DNA of 64,000 nt from Actinomycetospora callitridis. Its GTDB lineage: Bacteria > Actinomycetota > Actinomycetes > Mycobacteriales > Pseudonocardiaceae. The position numbers and the translations under genes are program-made. The stretch covers positions 620,001 to 684,000 of the forward strand of contig NZ_JAQZAK010000001.1 of NCBI RefSeq assembly GCF_028737265.1. Direction: 5' to 3'. Position 1 is the first letter of the stretch, and every line of letters begins with the position of its first letter. Below the pieces are notes generated by a model. That model ran no database searches, had not been told where the DNA came from, and was given only the letters and a program-made list of their open reading frames with translations. Shown here piece after piece: positions 28,454-37,585 of this stretch.

Positions 28454-29878
28454 ATGACCCGCGCCCACCCTGCCGGGCCCCGCCACGCCGACGTGATCCC
28501 GCAGCACGAGGACGCCGGTGGCCCGCCGCCCGAGGCCGCCCTCGACGCCCTGCCGGCCGCCGTGTGGCCCCGGAACGCCGCCCGCGACGCCGACGGCGTC
28601 GTCCGCCTCGCCGGCGTCGACGTCACCACCCTCGCCCGCGAGCACGGCACCCCGCTGTTCGTCGTCGACGAGGCCGACTTCCGGTCCCGGTGCGCCGAGC
28701 ACGCCGACGCCTACGGCGACCCCGCGCTCGTGCACTACGCGAGCAAGGCTTTCCTGACCACCGAGATCGCGCGCTGGGTGGCCGACGAGGGCCTCGGGCT
28801 CGACGTCTGCACCGAGGGCGAGCTGCTCACGGCGCTGCGCGCGGACTTCCCGCCCGAGCGGATCACGGTGCACGGCAACAACAAGAGCCGCCAGGAGCTC
28901 ACCGCCGCGCTGGACGCCGGGGTCGGCGCGATCGTGCTCGACTCCTACGTCGAGATCGGCCGCCTCGACGAGATCGCCCGCGACCGCGACGTCCGCGCCC
29001 AGGTCATGGTGCGGGTGACGGTCGGCGTCGAGGCGCACACCCACGAGTTCATCGCCACCGCGCACGAGGACCAGAAGTTCGGGTTCTCGCTGGCCGCGGG
29101 CGACGCCGCCGAGGCGGTGCGCCGGGTGCTGAAGTCGCCGGGGCTGCACCTCGTGGGGCTCCACAGCCACATCGGCTCCCAGATCTTCGACGCCGACGGC
29201 TTCGAGCTCGCCGCCCGCCGGGTGATCGGGCTGCTCGCCGAGATGCGCGACGAGCACGGCGAGGCCGTCGCCGACGCGCTGACCACCGTCGACCTCGGCG
29301 GCGGCATGGGCATCGCGTACACGGTCGCCGACAAGCCCCGCTCGCCCGCGTGGCTGGCCGGCGAGCTGCGGGCGATCGTCGAGCGCGAGTCCGCCCGGGT
29401 GGACCTCGTGCCGCCGCGGATCGCGGTCGAGCCCGGGCGTGCGATCGCCGGGCCGGGCACCGTGACCCTCTACGAGGTCGGCACCGTCAAGGACGTCGAG
29501 CTCGGCGGGGGTGCGCGGCGGCGGTACGTCAGCGTCGACGGCGGGATGAGCGACAACATCCGCACCGCGCTCTACGACGCCCACTACGACTGCCGGCTGG
29601 TCTCGCGGCACGCGACCGGGGCGCCGGCGGTGCGCTCGCGGGTGGTCGGCAAGCACTGCGAGTCCGGCGACGTCGTCGTGCGCGACTGCTGGCTGCCCGC
29701 CGACGTCGCGCCCGGCGACCTCGTCGCGGTCGCCGCGACCGGCGCCTACTGCTACGCGATGTCGAGCGCGTACAACAAGGTGCCGCGGCCCGCCGTCGTC
29801 GCGGTGGCGGACGGCACGTCGCGCACGTTGCTGCGGCGCGAGACCCTCGACGACCTGGCGCGACTGGAGGTGGGATGA
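28454..29878 (+). CDS. lysA: Diaminopimelate decarboxylase
   Basis: This 474-aa PLP enzyme of alanine-racemase fold catalyses the last step of lysine synthesis. PLP lysine Lys98 is in [16 protein letters not shown] binds the phosphate region, VEPGRAIAG lies downstream, and the CESGD motif supplies the active-site Cys from the partner subunit. ATG 28454 gives an N-terminal extension of about 40 residues typical of actinobacteria. Its stop is immediately followed by the hom start. Confidence 0.96.
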   Translation: MTRAHPAGPRHADVIPQHEDAGGPPPEAALDALPAAVWPRNAARDADGVVRLAGVDVTTLAREHGTPLFVVDEADFRSRCAEHADAYGDPALVHYASKAFLTTEIARWVADEGLGLDVCTEGELLTALRADFPPERITVHGNNKSRQELTAALDAGVGAIVLDSYVEIGRLDEIARDRDVRAQVMVRVTVGVEAHTHEFIATAHEDQKFGFSLAAGDAAEAVRRVLKSPGLHLVGLHSHIGSQIFDADGFELAARRVIGLLAEMRDEHGEAVADALTTVDLGGGMGIAYTVADKPRSPAWLAGELRAIVERESARVDLVPPRIAVEPGRAIAGPGTVTLYEVGTVKDVELGGGARRRYVSVDGGMSDNIRTALYDAHYDCRLVSRHATGAPAVRSRVVGKHCESGDVVVRDCWLPADVAPGDLVAVAATGAYCYAMSSAYNKVPRPAVVAVADGTSRTLLRRETLDDLARLEVG

Positions 29879-31240
29879 ATGGTCGGCAACGAGGGGCGAG
29901 CGATCAACGTCGCACTCCTGGGCTGTGGCGTCGTCGGGTCGCAGGTGGTCCGGCTGCTCACCGAGCAGGCCGACGAGCTGGCCGCCCGGGTCGGGGCGCC
30001 GGTGCACCTCGTGGGCATCGCGGTCCGGCGACCCCAGCGGCACGCCGACGTGCCCGCGGACCTGCTGACCACCGACGCGGCCGGGCTGGTCGCCCGCGAC
30101 GACGTCGACATCGTGGTCGAGCTGGTCGGCGGCATCGAGCCCGTGCGCGGGCTGCTGCTCACGGCGCTGAAGAACGGCAAGTCGGTGGTGTCGGCGAACA
30201 AGGCGCTGCTGGCCGAGGACGGCGCGGCGCTCGCGGCGGCCGCGGACGAGTCCGGCGCCGACCTCTACTACGAGGCGTCGGTCGCCGGGGCGATCCCGCT
30301 GCTGCGCCCCATCCAGCAGTCGCTGGCCGGTGACCGCATCCGGCGGGTCGCCGGCATCGTCAACGGCACCACCAACTTCATCCTCTCGGCGATGGCGACC
30401 TCCGGCGCGAACTACACCGAAGCGCTCGAGGAGGCCGGCCGGCTGGGCTACGCCGAGGCCGACCCAACCGCCGACGTCGACGGCTACGACGCGGCGTCCA
30501 AGGCCGCGATCCTGGCCAGCCTCGCCTTCCACACCCGGGTGACCGCCGACGACGTCTACCGCGAGGGCATCCGCGACGTCTCCGCCGCCGACATCGCCGC
30601 GGCGAAGGCGCTGGGGTGCACGGTGAAGCTCCTCGCGATCTGCGAGCAGGTCGACGGCGCCGTGACGGCCCGCGTGCACCCGGCGATGATCCCGCGGTCG
30701 CACCCGCTGGCCTCGGTCTCCGGGGCCTACAACGCGGTGTTCATCGAGGCCGCCGCCGCGGGCCAGCTGATGTTCTACGGGCAGGGCGCCGGCGGTCCGG
30801 AGACCGCGAGCGCCGTGCTGGGCGACCTCGTCGCGGCGGCGCGCAACCGCGTCATCGGCGGGCGCGGGCCGCGCGACTCCGCCCACGCCCACCTGCCCGT
30901 GCTGAGCATGGGCGAGACCCGCACCCGCTACCACGTCGCGCTCGACGTCACCGACCGCGCGGGCGTCCTGGCCCAGGTCGCGGGCGTGTTCGCCGACCAC
31001 GACGTGAGCATCGCGACCGTGCGCCAGGAGGGCCGGGGCCAGAACGGGGGTGACGCGGACGATGGCGTCCCGAACACCCGGGACGCCACACTGGTGATCG
31101 TGACCCACTCGGCGACGGATGCGGCCCTCGCGAGCACCGTCGAGGCGCTCACCGGCCTCGACGCCGTCCGCGGCGTCGCCGGCGTGCTGCGCGTCGAGGG
31201 GCTGGGTCGTCCCGTGACCGAGTTGGGTGGTGCGTCGTGA
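29879..31240 (+). CDS. hom: Homoserine dehydrogenase
   Basis: This 453-aa NAD(P)-dependent enzyme reduces aspartate semialdehyde to homoserine for threonine, methionine and isoleucine. It has an N-terminal Rossmann fold ([14 protein letters not shown]), a catalytic domain with [20 protein letters not shown] and [11 protein letters not shown], and a C-terminal ACT domain ([20 protein letters not shown]) that usually gives threonine feedback inhibition. ATG 29879 directly follows the lysA TGA. The stop overlaps thrC (GTGA). Confidence 0.96.
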   Translation: MVGNEGRAINVALLGCGVVGSQVVRLLTEQADELAARVGAPVHLVGIAVRRPQRHADVPADLLTTDAAGLVARDDVDIVVELVGGIEPVRGLLLTALKNGKSVVSANKALLAEDGAALAAAADESGADLYYEASVAGAIPLLRPIQQSLAGDRIRRVAGIVNGTTNFILSAMATSGANYTEALEEAGRLGYAEADPTADVDGYDAASKAAILASLAFHTRVTADDVYREGIRDVSAADIAAAKALGCTVKLLAICEQVDGAVTARVHPAMIPRSHPLASVSGAYNAVFIEAAAAGQLMFYGQGAGGPETASAVLGDLVAAARNRVIGGRGPRDSAHAHLPVLSMGETRTRYHVALDVTDRAGVLAQVAGVFADHDVSIATVRQEGRGQNGGDADDGVPNTRDATLVIVTHSATDAALASTVEALTGLDAVRGVAGVLRVEGLGRPVTELGGAS

Positions 31241-32352
31241 CCGGAGTGGTCGGTGGGGCCGTCGTGGGGGGGCCGGCGGTGGCGCTCGGCGCCCGCGTCG
31301 AGTGGCCCGGGATCATCCCCGCCTACCGCGACCGCATGCCCCGGGTCCAGGACGGTTGGGAGGTCGTGACGCTGCGCGAGGGCGGGACACCGCTGCTGCC
31401 CGCGCCGCACCTCTCCGAGCTGCTCGGGTGCGAGGTGCACCTCAAGATCGAGGGCGCGAACCCCACGGGCTCGTTCAAGGACCGCGGCATGACCGTGGCC
31501 ATGACCGAGGCCCTCGCGGGTGGCGCGAAGGCCGTGATCTGCGCGTCGACGGGCAACACCTCGGCGTCGGCGGCCGCCTACGCGACGCGCGCCGGCCTGA
31601 CCTGCGCCGTCCTCGTGCCCCAGGGCAAGATCGCGCTCGGCAAGCTCGCCCAGGCGACGGTGCACGGCGCGCGGATCCTGCAGCTCGAGGGCAACTTCGA
31701 CGCCTGCCTGGAGCTCGCCCGTCGGGCCGCCGAGCAGTACCCGATCGCGCTGGTCAACTCGGTGAACCCGGCGCGCATCGAGGGGCAGAAGACCGCGGCG
31801 TTCGAGATCTGCGACCAGATGGGCCGCGCGCCGGACGTCCACGCGCTGCCCGTCGGCAACGCCGGCAACATCACGGCCTACTGGCGCGGCTACACCGAGT
31901 ACGCAGGCGACGGCGTCGTGGCCGGCACCCCGCGCATGTTCGGCGTACAGGCCGCGGGCGCCGCCCCGCTCGTGCACGGTGCGCCCGTGACCGACCCGGA
32001 GACCCTGGCCACCGCCATCCGCATCGGCTCGCCCGCGTCCTGGGACGGGGCGATCGCGGCGCGCGACGAGTCCGCCGGCGAGATCACCGCCGTGGAGGAC
32101 GACGCCATCCTCGAGGCCTACCGCCTGCTGGCGGCCCGCGAGGGCGTGTTCGTCGAGCCGGCCTCGGCCGCCTCGGTGGCGGGGCTGCTCGCGAAGTCGC
32201 GGGCCGGGCGCCTCGACACGGGGCAGCTGATCGTCGCGACGGTGACCGGGCACGGACTGAAGGACCCCGCCACCGCGCTCGCGGACGCCGCCGAGCCCGT
32301 CGTGCTCCCCCCGCACGTGGACGCGGTGGCCGACGCCCTGGGCCTGCGCTGA
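31237..32352 (+). CDS. thrC: Threonine synthase
   Basis: This 371-aa fold-type II PLP enzyme converts O-phosphohomoserine to threonine. The PLP lysine is Lys81 in [24 protein letters not shown] binds the substrate phosphate, and [11 protein letters not shown] forms the PLP phosphate loop. GTG 31237 overlaps the hom stop. It is the short actinobacterial class without the long N-terminal domain of the E. coli enzyme. Confidence 0.96.
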   Translation: MTGVVGGAVVGGPAVALGARVEWPGIIPAYRDRMPRVQDGWEVVTLREGGTPLLPAPHLSELLGCEVHLKIEGANPTGSFKDRGMTVAMTEALAGGAKAVICASTGNTSASAAAYATRAGLTCAVLVPQGKIALGKLAQATVHGARILQLEGNFDACLELARRAAEQYPIALVNSVNPARIEGQKTAAFEICDQMGRAPDVHALPVGNAGNITAYWRGYTEYAGDGVVAGTPRMFGVQAAGAAPLVHGAPVTDPETLATAIRIGSPASWDGAIAARDESAGEITAVEDDAILEAYRLLAAREGVFVEPASAASVAGLLAKSRAGRLDTGQLIVATVTGHGLKDPATALADAAEPVVLPPHVDAVADALGLR

Positions 32353-32384
32353 GCGCCGGGGCGCAGGTCGCGCAGGAGCCGGCG

Positions 32385-33278
32385 GTGCCGGCCCGCGCCA
32401 CCGCGCGCGTCCGGGTGCCGGCCACGTCGGCCAACCTCGGCCCCGGTTTCGACACGCTCGGGCTGGCCCTGGGCCTGTGGGACGAGGTCGAGCTCGGCGT
32501 CGTCGACGCGCCGTCCTGCCGCGTCGACGTCGAGGGCGAGGGCGCGGGCCGGGTGCCCCGCGACGGCCGGCACCTCGTGCTCCGGGCGGCGCACGCCACC
32601 TTCGACCGGGCCGGCGCGCCACGGGCCTCGCTGCACCTGCGGTGTCGCAACGCGATCCCGCACAGCCGGGGCCTCGGTTCGTCGGCGGCCGCGGCCGTCG
32701 CGGGGATCGTGGCGGCGCGCGCGCTGCTCGCCGACACCCACCCGCTGGACGACGCCGCGGTGCTCGATCTCGCCGCGGGGTTCGACGGCCACGCCGACAA
32801 CGTCGCGGCCTGCCTCTACGGCGGGCTCGTCGTCAGCTGGGGCCACGAGGGCTCGTGGCACGCCGCCCACCTGACGCCGCACCCGGCGCTGCGACCGGTG
32901 GCGCTGGTCGCGGACCGCTCGAGCTCCACCGAGGCCACGCGCGGGCTGCTGCCCGACCGTGTCCCGCACGCGGACGCGGCGTTCACGGCGGCCCGGTCGG
33001 CGCTGATCGTCCACGCGCTGACCTGCGAGCCCGAGCTGTTGCTCGCCGCCACCGAGGACCGGCTGCACCAGCCCTACCGGCGTCCGGCGTACCCCGAGAC
33101 CGCGGCGGCGGTCGATCACCTGCGGGCGGCCGGCATCCCCGCCGTGGTCTCCGGGGCGGGGCCGACGGTGCTCGCGCTGACCCTCGACGGACGGCTGCCC
33201 GACGACCTCGACACCACCGGCTTCGCCGTCCGCCCGCTCGCGGTGGACACCGAGGGCGCGCGGGTCGAGACGGGCTGA
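32385..33278 (+). CDS. thrB: Homoserine kinase
   Basis: This 297-aa GHMP-family kinase supplies O-phosphohomoserine to ThrC. It has PATSANLGPGFDTLGLALGL at the N-terminus, the ATP loop IPHSRGLGSSAAAAVAG and the C-terminal SGAGPTVLAL. GTG 32385 is chosen because AGGAG lies six bases upstream and homology begins at VRVPATSANL. The gap after thrC is 32 bases, so it ends the hom-thrC-thrB unit. Confidence 0.95.
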   Translation: MPARATARVRVPATSANLGPGFDTLGLALGLWDEVELGVVDAPSCRVDVEGEGAGRVPRDGRHLVLRAAHATFDRAGAPRASLHLRCRNAIPHSRGLGSSAAAAVAGIVAARALLADTHPLDDAAVLDLAAGFDGHADNVAACLYGGLVVSWGHEGSWHAAHLTPHPALRPVALVADRSSSTEATRGLLPDRVPHADAAFTAARSALIVHALTCEPELLLAATEDRLHQPYRRPAYPETAAAVDHLRAAGIPAVVSGAGPTVLALTLDGRLPDDLDTTGFAVRPLAVDTEGARVETG

Positions 33279-33319
33279 CCGGGCGTCGCCGCCCGACACC
33301 GCCACGCGGGGGGTGGTTG

Positions 33320-33348
33320 TTGCCGGTGCCCACGACGGGGGCTACCCT
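33320..33348 (+). promoter_or_regulatory. Candidate rho promoter
   Basis: TTGCCG and TACCCT are separated by exactly 17 bases, matching a primary-sigma promoter. It would start a leader of roughly 255 bases before the rho GTG, filling the 333-base gap after thrB. Confidence 0.55.
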
Positions 33349-33495
33349 GACCGTCACAGCGACCACGCGTGTGGCGCGTCGGTGCCCTGGTTCCGTCATC
33401 GTTCGGGGCCAATCTCTCCTTCAGTCGCCGGGATGCCTGGCGGCCGGACACTCATGATCGCTGTACGACAACTCCGCGGGTCCTCCCGCCCGGGG

Positions 33496-33512
33496 CCGAT
33501 GATCCTCATCGG
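33496..33512 (+). other. rho leader hairpin 1
   Basis: CCGATGA-TCC-TCATCGG is a perfect 7-bp stem with a 3-base loop in the transcribed leader of rho. Confidence 0.5.
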
Positions 33513-33544
33513 ACCGCCGGACCGGCCCGGACCCGCGAGACGTC

Positions 33545-33562
33545 CCGCCCCGTGCGGGGCGG
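33545..33562 (+). other. rho leader hairpin 2
   Basis: CCGCCCC-GTGC-GGGGCGG is a 7-bp all-GC stem with a 4-base loop, 50 bases before the rho start. It could act in autoregulation of rho, which is well known in other bacteria through Rho-dependent attenuation. Confidence 0.55.
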
Positions 33563-33611
33563 ACACATCCGCTGGTCAGGGTGGTCCCCGGGCCGGTCAG
33601 GAAGGACCTGC

Positions 33612-35933
33612 GTGACCGAAACCGACGTCATCTCCACCGACGCCGAGGGATCCTCGGCCTCTGCGCCCGAGCGGCGCCGTCGGGGAGGTGTCTCCGGCAT
33701 GGTGCTGGCCGAACTGCGCGAGCTCGCGACCTCGCTCGGCGTCTCCGACACCACCGGGATGCGACGCAACGACCTCATCTCCGAGATCAAGCGGCGGCAG
33801 TCCGGCAGCGGGGACCAGCTCCCCCTCGCCGAGGACGCCTCCGGGGGATCGAACGGCTCGAGCGCCCCCGCCGAGAGCCCCGCCGCGAGCCCCGCCGAGA
33901 GCCCGGCCCCGGCCGACGAGCCGGCGGCCGAGAGCGCCCCCACGCGCCGTCGTGGCACCCGCCGCCGCGCCACCGCCGCCTCCGGCCCCCCGCCGGCCGG
34001 CGACGAGGCGCCCGCGAGCAGCGGCGACGCGCCCGCGGCCTCCACCCCGGCCCCGGCCGAGGCTCCTGAGGTCGCCGTGACGGCCGCCTCCGACGCGGTG
34101 CCCGGCGCCGAGGCCGCCGCGGCCGCGGCCACCGAGGCGCCGTCCTCGACCGGCCCGTCCGGCTCCTCCGCCTCGTCCGAGAGCTCCGGCTCGTCCCGGC
34201 GCGGCCGTCGCGGTGCACGCCGCGAGGCGGGTCCGGGCGTCGGCGACGCCGACGCCGGCAGCGCTCCGGCCGCGGCTGCCGAGGCGCCCGCGGGGACCCC
34301 CGGAGAGACCGCCGCCCAGTCCTCGGACGTCGAGGCCGCCGCGGCGACCTCCACCGAGCAGACCACCCCCGACACCGACACCGACGGTGACGGACAAGGC
34401 GGGCAGCAGGGCGGCGAGCAGGGCGGCGGCCAGTCCCGTCGCCAGCGCGACCGCGACCGCGACCGCGACCGCCAGCAGGGCGGCCGGCCCGACCAGAACG
34501 GCCAGCAGGGCGGCGGCCGCGGCCAGCAGCAGGGCGGCGGCCAGCAGGGTGGCGGCAACCAGCAGGGCGGCAACCAGCAGGGTGGCGGCCAGCAGGGTGG
34601 GGGCCAGCAGGGTGGCGGCCAGCAGCAGACGAACCAGCGCGACGACGACGACGATGACGAGGACGGCGGCGGCCGTCGCCGCGGCCGTCGCTTCCGTGAC
34701 CGTCGCCGCAACCGCAACGACCGCGGGGAGCGCCCGGAGCGCAACGACCGTGGTCAGGGCGGCGGCGGGGGCGAGCCGGAGGTCCGCGACGACGACGTCC
34801 TCATCCCGGTCGCCGGCATCCTCGACGTGCTCGACAACTACGCGTTCGTCCGCACCTCGGGCTACGCGTCGGGGCCGAACGACGTCTACGTCTCGATGTC
34901 GCTGGTGCGCAAGCACGGCCTGCGCCGCGGTGACGCCGTCACCGGCCAGGTCCGTCAGCAGCGCGAGGGCGAGCAGAACCGGCAGAAGTTCAACCCGCTG
35001 GTCCGCATCGACTCGATCAACGGGCTCGACCCGGAGGCGGCGCGCAAGCGCCCCGAGTTCACCAAGCTCACGCCGCTCTACCCCAACGAGCGGCTGCGCC
35101 TCGAGACCGAGTCGCACCTGTTGACCACGCGCGTGATCGACCTGGTCATGCCCGTCGGCAAGGGCCAGCGCGCGCTGATCGTCTCGCCGCCGAAGGCCGG
35201 CAAGACGATGGTGCTGCAGGCGATCGCCAACGCGATCACCACGAACAACCCCGAGGTCCACCTCATGGTCGTGCTCGTCGACGAGCGGCCGGAGGAGGTC
35301 ACCGACATGCAGCGCTCGGTGAAGGGCGAGGTCATCGCCTCGACCTTCGACCGGCCGCCGTCGGACCACACCTCGCTCTCGGAGCTGGCCATCGAGCGGG
35401 CGAAGCGCCTGGTCGAGATGGGTCACGACGTCGTGGTCCTGCTGGACTCCATCACCCGCCTCGGCCGCGCCTACAACCTCGCGGCCCCGGCGTCCGGGCG
35501 CATCCTGTCCGGTGGTGTCGACTCGACGGCGCTCTACCCGCCCAAGCGGTTCCTGGGTGCGGCGCGCAACATCGAGGACGGCGGCTCGCTGACCATCTTC
35601 GCGACGGCCCTGGTCGAGACCGGGTCGACGATGGACACGGTGATCTTCGAGGAGTTCAAGGGCACCGGCAACGCCGAGCTCAAGCTCGACCGCAAGCTCG
35701 CCGACAAGCGCATCTTCCCCGCGATCGACCCCGACCCGTCGGGCACGCGCAAGGAGGAGCTGCTGCTCTCGCCGGACGAGATGGCGGTGACGCACCGGCT
35801 GCGGCGCGTCCTGGCCGCGCTGGACTCCCAGCAGGCCATCGAGCTGGTCCTCGACCGCCTGCGCAAGTCGCGGACGAACATCGAGTTCCTCATGCAGGTC
35901 GCCAAGACGACGCCCGGCAAGGACGACGAGTAG
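33612..35933 (+). CDS. rho: Transcription termination factor Rho with long disordered insert
   Basis: This 773-aa hexameric RNA helicase terminates transcription. Parts in order: the Rho N-terminal helical domain (VLAELRELATSLGVSDTTG...SEIKRR) at about 30-70; a low-complexity insert at about 70-393, first Ala/Pro/Ser-rich then Gln/Gly/Arg/Asp-rich; the cold-shock RNA-binding domain from about 394 (VAGILDVLDNYAFVRTSGY); Walker A PPKAGKT near 529; and Walker B VVVLLDSITRLGRAYN near 606. Actinobacterial Rho proteins carry such inserts, and this one (about 320 residues) is at the long end. GTG 33612 follows GGAAGGA. Confidence 0.97.
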   Translation: MTETDVISTDAEGSSASAPERRRRGGVSGMVLAELRELATSLGVSDTTGMRRNDLISEIKRRQSGSGDQLPLAEDASGGSNGSSAPAESPAASPAESPAPADEPAAESAPTRRRGTRRRATAASGPPPAGDEAPASSGDAPAASTPAPAEAPEVAVTAASDAVPGAEAAAAAATEAPSSTGPSGSSASSESSGSSRRGRRGARREAGPGVGDADAGSAPAAAAEAPAGTPGETAAQSSDVEAAAATSTEQTTPDTDTDGDGQGGQQGGEQGGGQSRRQRDRDRDRDRQQGGRPDQNGQQGGGRGQQQGGGQQGGGNQQGGNQQGGGQQGGGQQGGGQQQTNQRDDDDDDEDGGGRRRGRRFRDRRRNRNDRGERPERNDRGQGGGGGEPEVRDDDVLIPVAGILDVLDNYAFVRTSGYASGPNDVYVSMSLVRKHGLRRGDAVTGQVRQQREGEQNRQKFNPLVRIDSINGLDPEAARKRPEFTKLTPLYPNERLRLETESHLLTTRVIDLVMPVGKGQRALIVSPPKAGKTMVLQAIANAITTNNPEVHLMVVLVDERPEEVTDMQRSVKGEVIASTFDRPPSDHTSLSELAIERAKRLVEMGHDVVVLLDSITRLGRAYNLAAPASGRILSGGVDSTALYPPKRFLGAARNIEDGGSLTIFATALVETGSTMDTVIFEEFKGTGNAELKLDRKLADKRIFPAIDPDPSGTRKEELLLSPDEMAVTHRLRRVLAALDSQQAIELVLDRLRKSRTNIEFLMQVAKTTPGKDDE
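34398..34630 (+). repeat. Gln-Gly coding repeats inside rho
   Basis: Degenerate tandem copies of CAGCAGGGTGGCGGC-type units encode QQGGG runs, interrupted by an RDRDRDR segment. It is an in-frame minisatellite within the disordered RNA-binding insert of Rho and may differ in copy number among strains. Confidence 0.85.
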
Positions 35934-35952
35934 CCGGTCGACCCCCGCTCGT

Positions 35953-36002
35953 GGAGCGACCGGCACGTCCGCTTCGTCGGAAGCGACCGTGCCGTTCGCT
36001 CC
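35953..36002 (+). terminator. Long nested hairpin after rho
   Basis: GGAGCGACCGGCACG pairs with CGTGCCGTTCGCTCC (14 of 15) around an inner stem CGCTTC-GTCG-GAAGCG. The result is an almost continuous stem of over 20 bp that ends about 20 bases past the rho stop region and before the next gene. It is the strongest terminator-like structure in the window. Confidence 0.75.
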
Positions 36003-36031
36003 GCACGGGCCCCGCCGCGATGATGGTCCCC

Positions 36032-36472
36032 ATGGACGAGGACCAGGTGGTGAGTGCCCGCCGCGAGATCGACGCCGGGGCCGAGGTGATCTTCGAGTTC
36101 ATCGCCGACCCGGCGCGGCAGCCGGAGTGGGACGGCAACGACAACCTCGCCGAGGCCGGGCCGGGGCAGCGCGTGCGCGCCGTCGGCGACGTCTTCACCA
36201 TGCGGCTGACCAACGGCGGCCTCCGCGACAACCACGTGGTGGAGTTCGAGGAGGGCCGGGTCCTGGCGTGGCAGCCGTCGGACCAGGGCTCGCCGCCGGC
36301 CGGTCACCGGTGGCGGTGGGAGCTCGAGCCGCGCGGCCCGGGCCGCACCGCGGTCACGCACACGTACGACTGGACGCAGCTGTCCGACGAGGGCCGCTTC
36401 GCCCGGGCGCGCGCGACGACGTCCGACCGGCTGGCGGCCTCGCTCGAACGGCTCGCGGCGAGGGTTGAGTAG
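36032..36472 (+). CDS. SRPBCC-family (START-like) protein
   Basis: This protein of about 146 aa has the polyketide-cyclase/START-like fold. The typical start VVSARREIDAGAEVIFEFIA and the DPARQPEWDGND segment are present, and it ends in a long helix (TTSDRLAASLERLAARV). Such proteins bind hydrophobic ligands in a deep pocket. Three in-frame ATGs cluster at 36020-36034, and I take 36032 because homology begins just after it. Ribosome site unclear. It lies in the non-conserved block between rho and rpmE. Confidence 0.8.
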   Translation: MDEDQVVSARREIDAGAEVIFEFIADPARQPEWDGNDNLAEAGPGQRVRAVGDVFTMRLTNGGLRDNHVVEFEEGRVLAWQPSDQGSPPAGHRWRWELEPRGPGRTAVTHTYDWTQLSDEGRFARARATTSDRLAASLERLAARVE

Positions 36473-36517
36473 TTCCACCGCAGACCCGGGGCGGGGTCCG
36501 CGGCGAGGCTTCACGGC

Positions 36518-37585
36518 ATGACAGAGCAGCCCGGCGCCGGCCTCCCCGCCCTCCCCGGTCCCTGGACGGCGATCCTCGACGAGGCGCGCCGCTACCCCTC
36601 GCCGCACAACTCCCAGCCGATCACCGTGCGGGTGCACGACGACCGCCGGGCGGAGTTCTGCTACGGCCTCGACCGCGGCCTGCCCGCCGAGAACTTCGGC
36701 ATCCCGTTCGCGCACGTCTGCGCCGGGGTGTTCCTCGAGTCCCTCGCGACCGTGGCCGCGGCGCACGGCTGGGCGGTCCGCGAGACCCTGCGCCTCGCCG
36801 AGATGGACTTCTCGTCCCCGCAGCGCCAGCACCTGCTCGGCGGCCTGGAGCTCACGCCCGTCCCCGTCACCGACGCGGCCCGCGAGCAGATGGCGGCGTT
36901 CCGCAGGCGCCGGACCTCGCGCCGCCCGTACGACCGCCGGCTGGTGGACCGGGCCGTCCTGGAGGAGGTCGCGGCGATCGCCGGCGGCATGGGCCAGCGG
37001 TTCGGGTGCACCGACGAGCAGGTCCTCGTCGACGACCTCATCCGGATCAACCAGGAGACGCTGTTCGACGACCTGCGCGACGACGCGGTCCACGAGGAGA
37101 TCCTCACCTGGATCCGCACGTCGAAGCGCCAGGCGGCCGCCACCCGTGACGGCCTCTCCGCCGAGACCATGCTGATGCCCGGCCCCCTGCTCCGGTTCGC
37201 GATGCACCACCGGTGGCTGTGGGACCTGCCCCTGGTCGGGGGCCTCTTCCGCCGGGTCTACCTGTCGACGATGCGCGGGGTCCGCGAGCTGGGCTGGCTG
37301 ACCGGCCCCTTCGACACCCCGGGCGACCACGTCGAGGCCGGCCGCTGCTTCCTGCGCCTCTGGCTCGCCTTCACCCGCCACGGCATCGACCTGCACCCCT
37401 TCGGCACCGTCATCACCAACCCGCGTTCCCACGCCGCGTTCGTCGAGCGGACCGGGATCGACGAGTCCGGCGGCCAGATGGCCTGGATGCTCTTCCGCTA
37501 CGGCACCGGGAAGCCCCCGCCGCGGGCCTGGCGGCGCACGCTCGACGCGATGCTGCTGGGCCGCGAGACGACGGCGGTGGCGTGA
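36518..37585 (+). CDS. Nitroreductase-family flavoprotein
   Basis: This 355-aa protein has the FMN-binding start [12 protein letters not shown] and [13 protein letters not shown] typical of the nitroreductase superfamily, with a C-terminal [14 protein letters not shown] that fits the usual GxGxPPxxxRR ending. It is longer than simple nitroreductases (about 200 aa) and nearer to the large actinobacterial forms such as Acg-like proteins. Its stop overlaps the next ATG, so it works with the PaaK-like adenylating enzyme. Substrate unknown. Confidence 0.82.
   Translation: MTEQPGAGLPALPGPWTAILDEARRYPSPHNSQPITVRVHDDRRAEFCYGLDRGLPAENFGIPFAHVCAGVFLESLATVAAAHGWAVRETLRLAEMDFSSPQRQHLLGGLELTPVPVTDAAREQMAAFRRRRTSRRPYDRRLVDRAVLEEVAAIAGGMGQRFGCTDEQVLVDDLIRINQETLFDDLRDDAVHEEILTWIRTSKRQAAATRDGLSAETMLMPGPLLRFAMHHRWLWDLPLVGGLFRRVYLSTMRGVRELGWLTGPFDTPGDHVEAGRCFLRLWLAFTRHGIDLHPFGTVITNPRSHAAFVERTGIDESGGQMAWMLFRYGTGKPPPRAWRRTLDAMLLGRETTAVA

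Noticed and set aside
34398..34630. CRISPR-like repeated units
   Set aside because: The repeats are in-frame Gln-Gly codons inside rho with no regular spacers; no CRISPR array or cas gene is seen in the window.
33597..35966. Long open frame opposite rho
   Set aside because: Low-complexity Val/Arg/Gly product without domains; it is the shadow of the Rho reading frame and its repeats.
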